Shown: positions 56,921 through 64,000 of the stretch, piece by piece
Numbering within the stretch: position 1 is the first letter of the stretch
Layout: each line of letters begins with the position of its first letter
From: Kitasatospora sp. NBC_00374
Lineage (GTDB): Bacteria > Actinomycetota > Actinomycetes > Streptomycetales > Streptomycetaceae
Assembly: GCF_041434935.1 (NCBI RefSeq)
Contig: NZ_CP107964.1
Span: 8,415,001 to 8,479,000 of the forward strand
Direction of reading: 5' to 3'
Length of the DNA: 64,000 bases
The notes under the pieces: model-generated
Databases searched by the model: none
The model's input: only the letters and a program-made list of their open reading frames with translations
Told to the model about the DNA's origin: nothing
Position numbers and translations under genes: made by a program

Positions 56921-57178
56921 ATGGGGATCATCGGTTCTCCCCGGTGTCCTGATGCCCTGCTGGTCGAGCTGGACGACGGGCGACGGGCGACCACGTCGCC
57001 GCCCCTTACCACCGCCCAGGCCCTCGAGGTCGCCACGGCGGTGGCTGAGGCGCTGCGGCCGTTGACGGCGGGTGAGCACAGCCTGGTTCACTGGCTGCTG
57101 GAACCACTGCCGCAGGTAAAGGTGGAGACCACAGCTGACGGAAGCGTCTGTTTCTCCGGAATGGCGTCCCCCGGCTGA
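56921..57178 (+). CDS. small hypothetical protein, 85 aa
   Basis: From ATG 56921: ALLVELDDGRRATTSPPLTT, then a helix (AQALEVATAVAEALRPLTAG) and VKVETTADGSVCFSGMA. It looks like a small alpha/beta protein with good codon use, but no family was recognised and no good ribosome site was seen. Confidence 0.45.
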   Translation: MGIIGSPRCPDALLVELDDGRRATTSPPLTTAQALEVATAVAEALRPLTAGEHSLVHWLLEPLPQVKVETTADGSVCFSGMASPG

Positions 57179-57677
57179 GCGCTGCGTCGGCCCGACCTCC
57201 CGTGCTGGGGAACCGGCCCGGACGGGCCCGTACGTGTGCAGGCATATTTCCGTCCGGGCAGGCAGGTCTCGATTTGCGGCGAGGGCGGCGCTCGTCTCGG
57301 CGTGAAGGCGGTCGCAGGCCTTCTCGAGCTGCTCTTCGATCAACGGCCGGGGTTGCTCGGTGGTGGTGTCAGGCGCGGGCCGTCCCGCCGAGGCATCGAC
57401 CGTTTGAATCGCGAGGGGCTGGTCACACGCCCGGTGAGAGCCGGTTCAGGAGGAGTTGATGGCAGAGAACCGAAGAGCTGCGGGACCGCACCCCGCTTGT
57501 AGGACGTCACCGGACGACGGTGCACTGAGCGGCGCGCGTCCGCGTCGGCACCTCTGGCTCACCCTCGCGCACCGGATCAGGAGCGCCGTGCGCCGTCTGG
57601 TCGGCGGAAGCGCCTGACGGCGTCCGGGCCGGCGAGCGTTGACGGCAGATACGCCCGAATACGAGAGAGGAAACGCG
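57179..57677. other. region without a supported gene
   Basis: 499 bp upstream of the intact hemerythrin. On the minus strand a frame near 57200-57343 reads IEEQLEKACDRLHAETSAAL and could be a coding relic, but no gene can be built from it. Confidence 0.4.
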
Positions 57678-58238
57678 ATGGGACACGGCGGAAACGTGAT
57701 AGCGGAGCTGATGACCGACCACCGTGAGGTGGAGGAGCTGTTCGGCCGGATCCAGGCCTTGCCGCTCAGGGACGAGCGGCGGGGTCCGCTGGTGGAGCAG
57801 GTCACCATAGAACTGGTGCGGCACTCCGTCGCCGAGGAGATGTACCTCTATCCGGCGGTCCGCGAGCATGTCCGCGACGGCGACGCGCTGGCCGACAAGG
57901 AGATCGAGGACCATGGGAAGGTTGAGGGGATGCTGAAGGATCTGGAAAACATCCCGGTCGGCGACGAGCGATACGACAGCGTGGTCGACCGCCTCGTGTC
58001 CGAGGTCGGCGCCCATGTCGCCGACGAGGAGCAGAACCTCTTTCCTGCCCTCGCCGGAGCGTGTTCGTCTCAGACCCTGGACACGCTGGGTGACCAGGTT
58101 CGCAGAGCGAAGAAGATCGCTCCGACCCGGCCGCACCCCTCCGCACCGGACAACCCCCCGGGCAACAAGCTCCTCGCACCTGGCACCGGACTGGTCGACC
58201 GGGCCCGAGACCTGATCACCGGCCGCGGCAAGTCTTGA
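57678..58238 (+). CDS. hemerythrin HHE-domain protein, 186 aa (intact)
   Basis: ATG 57678 has AGAGAGGA upstream; an ATG 39 nt earlier is less likely. Ligand segments are LMTDHREVEELFGRIQALPL, ELVRHSVAEEMYLYPAVREH, EDHGKVEGMLKDLEN and HVADEEQNLFPALAG, so the full H-HxxxE-H-HxxxE set is present. The tail (QVRRAKKIAPTRPHPSAP) ends in a short helix. It is the intact paralogue of two damaged copies nearby and serves as the reference for them. Confidence 0.94.
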   Translation: MGHGGNVIAELMTDHREVEELFGRIQALPLRDERRGPLVEQVTIELVRHSVAEEMYLYPAVREHVRDGDALADKEIEDHGKVEGMLKDLENIPVGDERYDSVVDRLVSEVGAHVADEEQNLFPALAGACSSQTLDTLGDQVRRAKKIAPTRPHPSAPDNPPGNKLLAPGTGLVDRARDLITGRGKS

Positions 58239-58457
58239 GCCCTACCGCCCGCCTTCCGCTCCCGCAACGATCGGGTTCGTCGGGTGGCATCTGGGGGACC
58301 CGACGTATCGCAGCGACGCCATCCAGCAGAATCGGGACGGCGCAGCACCGAAGCAGTCGCCATGTCGTGGGACGGGAGCGGGTGAGGCGCTACGGGGAGT
58401 CGTCCTCGGCCTGACGTTCCCTCAGGGTCGTCGCTCGTTCGGCACGTTGAGGTCAGG

Positions 58458-58590
58458 GTGGAGGCGATCAGCAGACAGATCAACGCGCTTCCGGCCGCCG
58501 ACGCTCGGCGCAAGCACCGGGTGGCCGAGCTCACGATCGCCTTGGTCGAGCATGCCGTCGCGGAGCTGGAACACCTGTGCCCCGCCGTCC
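58458..58590 (+). pseudogene. hemerythrin relic, left part, interrupted by a mobile element
   Basis: The frame from about 58440 reads RHVEVRVEAISRQINALPAA, then ELTIALVEHAVAELEHLCPA and V, aligning with the intact paralogue through PAV. Homology stops exactly at the CCGTCC target copy (58585-58590). The N-terminal Asp-His ligand region upstream is degraded. It resumes at 59506 in the correct frame if the element is removed. Confidence 0.85.
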
Positions 58591-58606
58591 TGGTTCTGTT
58601 CACGAG
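58591..58606. repeat. left terminal inverted repeat of the 909-bp element
   Basis: 16 bp, inverse of 59484-59499 with two mismatches. The CCGTCC copy lies immediately to its left. Confidence 0.85.
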
Positions 58607-58618
58607 TTCTGACGGCAG
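58596..58618. repeat. subterminal repeat L1 of the 909-bp element
   Basis: 23 bp containing TGTTCACGAGTT; it matches the inverse of 59403-59425 at 19 of 23 positions. Confidence 0.8.
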
Positions 58619-58661
58619 ATGTTCACCACTCCGGGAGGCGCCCCGCCCGGGCCGTGGTTGA

Positions 58662-58686
58662 TGTTCACGAGAACGGGAGGCACCTC
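58662..58686. repeat. subterminal repeat L3 of the 909-bp element
   Basis: TGTTCACGAGAACGGG plus nine bases. It matches the inverse of the right end (59469-59493) at 21 of 25 positions. A weaker direct copy, L2, lies at 58618-58645. Confidence 0.8.
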
Positions 58687-58709
58687 GGGGACCCGTCCGC
58701 CGGACGGCC

Positions 58710-59228
58710 ATGGCCAGGATCAGCCGGCGGCGTGACGAGCTGTCAGTCCCGCAGGGCAGACTGTTGCTCATGCCAGAAGCCGGGCTCGATGCCGCCGCCA
58801 ACTCCCTGCGGGCCTGGCTCAACCGCCAGCAGTTCACTGACCTGTCCACCCCCGAGGTGACCGCCTTCTTCACCGACTCGGTGGCCGCCTGGGCCACCGA
58901 CCAGGGATATGAGGTCCAGCGGGAGGTCGACCTGCCCACCGCTACCCGGCAGGGCCGGACCGGGCGCCTCGACCTGCAGCTGCGGCACCGCTCCGGCAAG
59001 GGACGGCTGATCAGCATCGAGGTGGACCGGGGCACGAAGGCGTGGTCCCTCGACAAGCTCGTCCAGGCCGCCGAGCTCGGCCACCTGGCTCTGTGGCTTC
59101 GGTGGAGCCGCACCCCCGTCACCCTGCCGATCCCGCCTACGGTCCGGCTCATCCGGGCCCAGGTGCTCAGGCGCACCACGCTCACGCGGGCGAAGGTCCA
59201 CTCGCTCCAGCCGGACAGCTGCGGGTAG
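58710..59228 (+). CDS. cargo ORF of the 909-bp element, PD-(D/E)XK-like pattern, 172 aa
   Basis: ATG 58710. A helical start (LDAAANSLRAWLNRQQFTDL, FFTDSVAAWATDQGYEVQRE) is followed by TGRLDLQLRH and, after a short hairpin, LISIEVDRGTKAWSLDKLVQ. Asp in the first strand and Glu-x-Asp in the second, with Lys from the following helix, resemble the PD-(D/E)XK nuclease core. The E-V-D-R-G-T block also recalls the replication-relaxation family of Streptomyces plasmids. A TnsA-like endonuclease, a regulator or a toxin are all possible. It is the only gene in the element. Confidence 0.6.
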   Translation: MARISRRRDELSVPQGRLLLMPEAGLDAAANSLRAWLNRQQFTDLSTPEVTAFFTDSVAAWATDQGYEVQREVDLPTATRQGRTGRLDLQLRHRSGKGRLISIEVDRGTKAWSLDKLVQAAELGHLALWLRWSRTPVTLPIPPTVRLIRAQVLRRTTLTRAKVHSLQPDSCG

Positions 59229-59402
59229 TAGGCAGTTAGGTCGGTCCGCACCCGGCAACGCCACAGGTATTTGACGCGAGTCAGTACGACGCCGGACCGT
59301 TCGAGGCAGCTGCGACCGTAACCAAGCACTGCGCGGCCCCGCCCGGCTGCGGGGCTCTTACCGGCCCGCGTCCGGTTCACGGGAACCCTCCAGCAAGCCC
59401 AC

Positions 59403-59425
59403 GTGCTGTCGAAACTCGTGAACAG
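59403..59425. repeat. subterminal repeat R2 of the 909-bp element
   Basis: Inverse of L1 (58596-58618), 19 of 23 matches, with the GTGAACA core at 59418-59424. Confidence 0.8.
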
Positions 59426-59468
59426 TCAGGCCGGTCCGCGACCGCCTACCGCCTCCCGAACCGACATC

Positions 59469-59499
59469 GAAGTGCTGCCCGTTCTTGTGAACAGAGCCA
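59469..59499. repeat. right end (R1 plus terminal inverted repeat) of the 909-bp element
   Basis: The outer 16 bp (59484-59499) pair with the left terminus, and 59469-59493 match L3. It is followed directly by the second CCGTCC copy at 59500-59505. Confidence 0.85.
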
Positions 59500-59505
59500 C
59501 CGTCC

Positions 59506-59696
59506 GCCGCTGTGGTCGCGGGCACGGACGAATCGAGAGATCCTCACGGATGTGGAAGGCCCATGAGCCAGGTTTCGAGGACGCCGTCGGACGTCTGCGG
59601 GTCGCGAGGTCCAAGGCCATGCCGCGGATCAGGCTGCGCCGTGGCGTGTGCGAGGTTACGGCCGTTCCCCTAGCCCTATGGCGCGGCCGTGTCTGA
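59506..59696 (+). pseudogene. hemerythrin relic, right part after the mobile element
   Basis: Continues the interrupted frame: RCGRGHGRIERSSRMWKAHE, PGFEDAVGRLRVARSKAMPR, with HGRIE matching HGKVE and FEDAVGRL matching YDSVVDRL of the intact copy. The final His and the EEQxxF ligand block are missing, so this copy was already decaying or decayed later. Ends at TGA 59696. Confidence 0.7.
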
Positions 59697-59906
59697 GGCG
59701 GGCGGTTCTGGTTCGGCGTCGAGGTGACCCGCCGTGGGAGACATTGCGGCGGTCTCCTCGGTGTCCTTCCCGCCGGCCGGCGGGGTTCGGCCACCGGAGT
59801 GGTGTGGTGCGTAGGTGCGGTCGGGTCCAGTGTGGCGGTCGTCCGCGTTCGCCCGGTCGGGCGGCAGTAGGGGAGCCTGCGGGAACGCCCGGCGTCGGAT
59901 ACTCAT
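59676..59906 (-). CDS. small hypothetical protein, 76 aa
   Basis: ATG 59906 with GGAAC upstream. Begins MSIRRRAFPQAPLLPPDRAN and is polar and Pro-rich, with no domain. The end overlaps the plus-strand hemerythrin relic by 21 bp. The coding status is uncertain. Confidence 0.4.
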   Translation of the reverse strand: MSIRRRAFPQAPLLPPDRANADDRHTGPDRTYAPHHSGGRTPPAGGKDTEETAAMSPTAGHLDAEPEPPASDTAAP

Positions 59907-59917
59907 GGCTGTTCCTT

Positions 59918-60450
59918 TCACGCGGCGCTGCGGTGGGTGACGCAGTCCCGTACCCGGTCGATCAGCCCGACACCGGGAGCCGGCACCTTGCAGGCGATCG
60001 GCGACGGAGGCGCACCTGGGTGAGGACGGGTCGGCGCGGTCGACTTGGCCCGCCGTACGCGGTCACCCAGCTTCTCCAGGTCTGCCTGCCCGCAGGCCGC
60101 GCGCAGCGCCGGGATGTGCGAGCCGACCTCGGTGATCAGGACGTCGCCAGCTCGGTGAGTTCGGCGTGGTCGGTGTCCTTGCTCTCAATGTCCTTCAGCA
60201 GGCGCTCGACCCGGGCGTGGTCCTCGACCTCGCGGTCTGCCGTCCTGGGGCCTCCGGGCACGTGCTCGCGCACTGCGGGGTAGAGGTAGGCCTCCTCCGC
60301 GGCGGAGTGTCGGACAAGCTCGATGGTCACCTCGTCGACGAGAGCCTGACGGGCCTCTCCGGTGGCGAGCCGGATCTGCGCGAAGCGTTCCTCGACCTCG
60401 CGGTGGTCGGTCTCCGGTTCCTTGACGACGTCGCCGTCGTGGCCTGCCAT
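59918..60450 (-). pseudogene. frameshifted hemerythrin HHE-domain gene
   Basis: From ATG 60450 (GGAGGCGAAG upstream) the frame follows the intact paralogue: DHREVEERFAQIRLATGEAR, LVRHSAAEEAYLYPAVREHV, DHARVERLLKDIESKDTDHA. It stops at TGA 60136. The missing part continues in the neighbouring frame as LITEVGSHIPALRAACGQAD and LGDRVRRAKSTAPTRPHPGA, to 59918. The block equal to VADEEQNLF, which carries the last iron ligands, has been lost at the break. A shortened protein could still be made but would lack part of the metal site. Confidence 0.82.
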
Positions 60451-60606
60451 CTTCGCCTCCTCGATTCCGTGGTCCACCGGGCGCGGGCCGGTAGCGGACG
60501 GCTGGCCCGTGGAACCGGATGTGCGCGCATCGTCCGACTCGACTGTCATCGTGCGTCGGCTTCCGTGGCGGCGCGCCGGGAGCGATGGTCGCCAAGGCCT
60601 GCTGTG

Positions 60607-61389
60607 TCAGTCGGTGGCGGCTTGCGGATCGATGGTGGGTGCGTTCTGTGCGGTGGGGTGGGGTGCCGGAAAGGGGGTGGCGTGGATGGGGGTTGTCGGG
60701 CGGGGGAGTCCGTCGAGCGCGAGTATCGTCACCAGCCCGTCGGGGCTGATTTCCGCCCGTACCGTGTCGGTCGGATTCGCGTAGACAGGGTGGCCGCCCG
60801 GGCCCCGGACTCCGGTGCCGGTCACGAGCAGGGTCTGTTGTTGGCGGTGGTTGCCGCAGGGGCCGGGGAAGGTCAGACCCCATCGGAACGGTCCGCCGGG
60901 CGCCGCGGTCACCGGCGCTGCTGCTGCTGCTGCTGCTGCTGCGGTGCGGGCTGGGTGCCGGGGCTGGTTGCCGTTCTGTGTGGTGGGGTGTGAGTGGTTG
61001 TCCGCCGTGCCGGGGCGGCGCAGGCCGAAGAGCTCGGTGGTGTCGGTTGTGTCCATGACCCGTCTCACCCGTGGTCCGGCGGCGCGGATGCGCAGCGCGC
61101 AGCCGGTTGCGGTCGCGTTCCGGCGGGTTCGCAGCAGGGCGTTGAGTCCGGCGCAGTCGAGGAACGAGACGGCGCTGAGGTCGAGGTCCAAGTGGGTGGG
61201 GCTGTCGGCGAGGACGCGTGCGAGGTCGCGTTGCAGGGCCGGGGCGCCGTCGAAGTCGATCTCGCCGCGGACGGTGGCCAGGGTGTGGCCGTGGCTGTCT
61301 TGGCTGACCCGGAGCTGGAAGGCCGGTGTTGGGGCCGTGGGCTGCAGCGGGCTTGCGGCGGTGGGCGGCGTACCGCGCTGAGGGGACAT
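60607..61389 (-). CDS. STAS-domain (anti-sigma antagonist-like) protein with Ala/Pro-rich C-terminus
   Basis: 260 aa from ATG 61389 with GGGAGGAG upstream. The STAS domain (residues 25-125) is RVSQDSHGHTLATVRGEIDF, DLDLSAVSFLDCAGLNALLR. The usual phospho-Ser position (D-S-S-G-L) reads D-C-A-G-L, so this form lacks the normal phosphorylation switch. The rest is a variable linker with a run of Ala from GCA codons and a Pro/Thr-rich end (TVRAEISPDGLVTILALDGL is the only ordered piece). It is divergent from the wHTH gene and may be part of a sigma-factor regulatory pathway such as that of the nearby SigB/SigF-type sigma gene. Confidence 0.85.
   Translation of the reverse strand: MSPQRGTPPTAASPLQPTAPTPAFQLRVSQDSHGHTLATVRGEIDFDGAPALQRDLARVLADSPTHLDLDLSAVSFLDCAGLNALLRTRRNATATGCALRIRAAGPRVRRVMDTTDTTELFGLRRPGTADNHSHPTTQNGNQPRHPARTAAAAAAAAAPVTAAPGGPFRWGLTFPGPCGNHRQQQTLLVTGTGVRGPGGHPVYANPTDTVRAEISPDGLVTILALDGLPRPTTPIHATPFPAPHPTAQNAPTIDPQAATD
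60917..60940. repeat. (GCT)8 trinucleotide microsatellite
   Basis: Eight perfect GCT units, read on the coding (minus) strand as GCA Ala codons, which are rare in this genome. It gives a poly-Ala run in the STAS protein. Confidence 0.95.
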
Positions 61390-61521
61390 GCCGGTGCTCC
61401 TCCCGTGAGGGCGCGAACCTTGCAGGTCCATGCTCCGACCGGGCGGGAATACCTGTCAAGGGATACAGGAAACATTTTGCGCGTATTGTGCTGCCGGAAG
61501 TATGGCTCGTAGGATTGGAGC

Positions 61522-61839
61522 ATGGAGACGCAGTCCGACAGCCGTCCCACCTGGACGTTCCTCACGAACCACGCCCGCGTGCTGTCACTGATCGCCCGAG
61601 ATCCGGACATCCGCCTGCGGGACGTCGCCGCTGCCTGCCAGCTCACTGAACGCTCTGTGCAGGGCATCGTGGCCGACCTCGAAAGTGCCGGCTACCTCAC
61701 CCACACCCGCGAGGGCCGACGCAACCGGTACCGGATCCTCCCCGGCACCGAGCTGCGTCACCCCGCCGAGGCCGGCCGCACTGTCGAGGCTCTCCTGCGC
61801 CTGCTCGAAACCGACCTCACCCGGACCCCGTCCGCTTAG
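61522..61839 (+). CDS. winged helix-turn-helix regulator (MarR/ArsR-like), 105 aa
   Basis: ATG 61522. DNA-binding pattern: FLTNHARVLSLIARDPDIRL, RDVAAACQLTERSVQGIVAD, LESAGYLTHTREGRRNRYRI. It lacks a dimerisation or sensor domain beyond a short C-terminal helix. Divergent from the STAS gene, separated by 132 bp that should hold both promoters. The target and signal are unknown. Confidence 0.88.
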   Translation: METQSDSRPTWTFLTNHARVLSLIARDPDIRLRDVAAACQLTERSVQGIVADLESAGYLTHTREGRRNRYRILPGTELRHPAEAGRTVEALLRLLETDLTRTPSA

Positions 61840-62453
61840 CGCCGGCCCCGCGCCAGCAGGAGTGCGTGCACTGCGGTGCCGCCATGCCGGCCGCCCACGC
61901 GTTAGCGCTTCGCTTTCAAGTTCCCCAGCCGTGTCCGGTTCCTCGTACAACCGGTCTGTCCGACCTGCCCGACAGCCGTACCCGCCGGCGGTCGGCCGCA
62001 GCTCTGCCGCCGACGAACGGCGCGAAGGGGACCGGGTCGAGGTCCGGCGGGCAAGCGCCCTCCACTGGTCGTTTACGGGCGTCGGTACCTCTCCGGGTTG
62101 TCCGGCCGTGAGGCTGTTTCCTGTCCACCGCCCAGTGCAAGGCCGGCCGCGAGCTCGGCTCCGCCAGTGCGATCGCCGACTCGAAGGAGGCGGTTGGCCC
62201 TCACCCCTGCCGGACGTACCGCGCTGAGCCGGTACCTGGACGCATCGCGGCCGTCGTCGGCGACATCGAAGGTGCCTGAGTCGAGTTGGCCCGTCTGAGC
62301 TCTGGGGTTGGCCCGCAGGGTAGCGGCCGTCCCTCCCGCCTGCTGAGTCTTCGTGCGGAGGCCGGGCAGACGGCAGCGCGGGCAGGCTGTGCCGCCCGTG
62401 CGCGGAGACCCGTCGCTTCGCGATGTCACAGCGGTGCCGCGTCCGGCAGGCCG
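61840..62453. other. long region without a supported gene
   Basis: 614 bp. A stretch near 62195-62245 reads LALTPAGRTALSRYLD, a pattern common at the end of winged-helix regulators, and may be the last trace of one. Nothing else was recognised. Confidence 0.4.
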
Positions 62454-62738
62454 CTACGAATGGGCCACGACCTCGCCGGCCGTGACCTGGGGAGGATTGG
62501 GGAGCAGGGAGGCGAGGTGGTCCCGTACGAAGTCGGCCGCCCGGTGGTTCGATTCCTCGGCGCCGGCCCGGTCCTGGAAGACACTCGTCGAGACCATCAC
62601 CCCGCCCCCGGCGTCGACCCAGTAGTAGGCCACGAAACCTGGGACCTGGCGGAGCAGCGTCACGAACCCGTCGTGCACGCGGCGTCCCGCCTCGGCCGGC
62701 TCGGTCACCCCTTCGTACCGCCGAACCACCGCATACAT
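62454..62738 (-). CDS. antibiotic biosynthesis monooxygenase-like (ABM/dimeric alpha-beta barrel) protein
   Basis: 94 aa from ATG 62738 with AGGAGA upstream. Strand-helix pattern YAVVRRYEGVTEPAEAGRRV, FVTLLRQVPGFVAYYWVDAG, VMVSTSVFQDRAGAEESNHR matches small ferredoxin-like-fold proteins of the ABM superfamily. Such proteins act as dimers; the function varies from haem oxygenase to redox defence. No haem-binding residues were identified. Confidence 0.82.
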   Translation of the reverse strand: MYAVVRRYEGVTEPAEAGRRVHDGFVTLLRQVPGFVAYYWVDAGGGVMVSTSVFQDRAGAEESNHRAADFVRDHLASLLPNPPQVTAGEVVAHS

Positions 62739-63212
62739 GGCTGATCTCCTCACTTGATCGCTGGGCCGTCTTCTGCGGAGACGGTGTACCCGTCGTGGGA
62801 CGTGCGGCGTGCGCGACCTGCGCAAATCACCGGAAGGGGGACCCTCGGGGATCCGAACGGCGGTCTCCCGCCCGCTCCGGTGCCCGGGCCGGGCCGCCCG
62901 TCTCGGTGATGGTGCTCGCCACCGGGATCGCCCTGGTGGCCCGAGTGCGCGACGGCCGCCCTGGCGAGCGAGGTGCAGCGACTGCGGCAGCAGTGCCCGC
63001 AGATCGCCCATGACCATCGCCCCGCGCCGCTAGTGCGCCTGTCGGATCGGCCGCTCCGGCCCGAACCAGCGGGGCCCGGGAGTCGTGGATCCGGCGCCGC
63101 ACGGCATCGCCGTCCCCGCACGCCTTCGCACGGTGTCCAGGCCACCGGGCAGCACCCTGTCAGCCATCACTACAGGCGCCTCAGCGCGGTGTGCCCGGGC
63201 CCGCGCCGGACG
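62739..63212. other. region without a supported gene
   Basis: 474 bp between the ABM gene and the truncated MFS gene. Frames are open on both strands but unrecognised. The region just downstream of the MFS stop should be the missing part of that gene but shows no membrane helix pattern. Confidence 0.45.
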
Positions 63213-63692
63213 TCACGGTGCCGGGTAGACCGCGAGCGTCACCATGAACAGCTTCTTCCGGCCGAAACGGTCGGTGAGCCAGCCGAAGAACAACGAACCG
63301 GTGCACGCCCCGGCCACGTACAGGGCCGCCGCGACGGTGGTGACCTGGGCGGTGCTGATGTCGATGCCGGACCGGGCCAGTCGCCCGGCAATGTTGCCGA
63401 CGATGGTCACTTCCAAGCCGTCCAGGATCCAGACGGTGCCCAGACCGATCACGATCCGCCAGTGCCAGCGCGACCAGGGCAGGCGGTCCAGTCTGGCGGG
63501 TACGTTGGTCCGGATCGGCTCGACCACCGCGGCGCCGGGTTCTGGCGGGCGAGGGTCGAGAGCGGACTGCTCGCTGCGGGGCAGAGATGTCCGGCCATCA
63601 AGGCCTCCCAGGGTCACGACCGGGCCGGTCCGCCCGGTACCGGCCAGACGTCTGCCCCGAGCAGGTCGAATCAGTCCTGGCGGTGACGGCAT
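63213..63692 (-). pseudogene. truncated MFS transporter (N-terminal part only)
   Basis: Up to 159 codons from 63692; the true start may be an internal GTG. After a hydrophilic start, ARLDRLPWSRWHWRIVIGLG, TVWILDGLEVTIVGNIAGRL and the motif FFGWLTDRFGRKKLFMVTLA show the first three helices of a sugar/benzoate-type MFS protein. The frame stops at VTLAVYPAP where nine helices should follow. The end of the gene has been lost by deletion or rearrangement. A functional truncated protein is unlikely. Confidence 0.75.
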
Positions 63693-63741
63693 CGGCTCGG
63701 AGGCCGACGATCTGCCGGGCCTTCAGCTGCCGGCGGCGCGG

Positions 63742-64000
63742 CTACGGATGCGGCGGGACCCGGTCCGAGGCGGAGCCCTGGGATCCGGGCACGGCCTCCC
63801 CCTGGTCGATGGGCGCGCGGTCGGTGAGGCCGGCTCGAAGGGCCTGGAAGCTGTGGGCGAGCAGGCGGGAGACGTGCATCTGGGAGATGCCGAGGCGGCG
63901 GCCGATCTCGGCCTGGGTGAGGTCCTCGGTGAAGCGCAGCGCGAGGATCCTACGCTCGCGTTCGGGCAGTGCGGCGATCAGCGGCTTCAGGGACTGCACG
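63742..64000 (-). CDS. SigB/SigF-family RNA polymerase sigma factor, C-terminal part (5' end outside window)
   Basis: Region 4 only: LIAALPERERRILALRFTED, LTQAEIGRRLGISQMHVSRL, LAHSFQALRAGL, with a short Pro/Asp-rich tail. The spacing and G-I-S-Q-M-H-V-S-R-L recognition helix are typical of the SigB/SigF/SigG group of Streptomyces. The start and regions 2-3 lie beyond the right edge. Several stress-type genes in the window (CsbD, hemerythrins) could be its targets, but no cognate promoter motif was found. Confidence 0.9.
   Translation of the reverse strand, partial: VQSLKPLIAALPERERRILALRFTEDLTQAEIGRRLGISQMHVSRLLAHSFQALRAGLTDRAPIDQGEAVPGSQGSASDRVPPHP

Larger units (their letters stand above)
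58591..59499. mobile_element. unclassified 909-bp transposon-like element inside a hemerythrin relic
   Basis: The left end begins TGGTTCTGTTCACGAG and the right end is its inverse, TGGCTCTGTTCACAAG (14 of 16 match), giving 5'-TG...CA-3' termini. The element is flanked by CCGTCC at 58585-58590 and 59500-59505. Inside, further TGTTCAC-type repeats occur in inverted orientation near both ends, as in transposons of the Tn7/Mu/Tn552 type with several transposase sites per end. The only good ORF (58710-59228) is not a DDE transposase. Joining the flanks gives PAVRRCGRGHGRIE in frame, matching PAVREHV in the paralogue. It is probably mobilised in trans or by an unknown mechanism. The boundaries are firm; the family is unknown. 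Confidence 0.85.

Noticed and set aside
57200..57343. Minus-strand frame reading IEEQLEKACDRLHAE
   Set aside because: Coding-like codon use but no start, no family and no continuation; too weak to list as a gene.
58596..58690. TGTTCAC repeats considered as replication iterons
   Set aside because: They occur in inverted sets at both ends of one element with a target duplication, which fits transposon ends better than an origin.

Overview
The window is very GC-rich DNA (codon third positions almost always G or C) with the gene content of a streptomycete-type actinobacterium (Streptomyces, Kitasatospora or a close relative). Evidence includes a Streptomyces-style ESX/type VII secretion locus, an actinobacterial gas-vesicle cluster with gvpO, gvpY, gvpZ and gvpS, mycothione reductase, and a SigB/SigF-type sigma factor. 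No rRNA, tRNA or CRISPR array was seen.

Region 1 (1-23.3 kb, all minus strand) is an ESX locus read from right to left: eccC, eccD, eccB, a large protein with a possible ADP-ribosyltransferase-like C-terminus, an EccA-like AAA ATPase fused to a beta-helix, two WXG100 proteins, a 230-aa helical protein, a 960-aa WXG/PPE-like substrate with internal repeats, a YbaB-like protein, a WXG100-like protein, and a giant CpnT-like protein with an HEXXH peptidase-like domain whose 3' end lies outside the window. Most junctions are overlapping GTGA/ATGA couplings. eccD is split by a 1,103-bp IS5-family element (IS427-like). Removing the element and one TA duplication restores a complete 464-aa reading frame, so the secretion channel has probably been inactivated recently. 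No mycP or eccE is present in the window.

Region 2 (24-37 kb) is a mixed block: a divergent DUF1326/DUF2182 pair, a Wzx/MATE-type flippase, a TAXI-type binding lipoprotein next to a two-component system and an MHS-family transporter, then small stress-type genes (SRPBCC, GPP34, NTF2-like, CsbD, HAD phosphatase).

Region 3 (37-47.8 kb) is redox-related: a decayed short-chain dehydrogenase, mycothione reductase, a three-gene molybdenum hydroxylase, a DUF2231-Rieske protein, PRC-barrel and glycogen-binding-like proteins, a large-subunit catalase gene that has lost its whole core, and a hemerythrin.

Region 4 (47.8-54 kb) is a gas-vesicle cluster. gvpO-A-F-G-J-L-S-K lie on the plus strand, while gvpY and gvpZ diverge on the minus strand.

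Region 5 (54-64 kb) has an F420-dependent oxidoreductase, a cation-diffusion transporter, three related hemerythrin genes (one intact, one interrupted, one frameshifted), an STAS protein, small regulators, a truncated MFS gene and the 3' part of a SigB/SigF-type sigma factor. One hemerythrin relic is interrupted by a 909-bp element (58591-59499). It has 5'-TG...CA-3' ends, a 16-bp imperfect terminal inverted repeat, further internal TGTTCAC repeats, a 6-bp CCGTCC target duplication, and one ORF with a PD-(D/E)XK-like pattern but no recognisable DDE transposase. Excising it restores the hemerythrin frame. This is the best candidate in the window for an undescribed mobile element.
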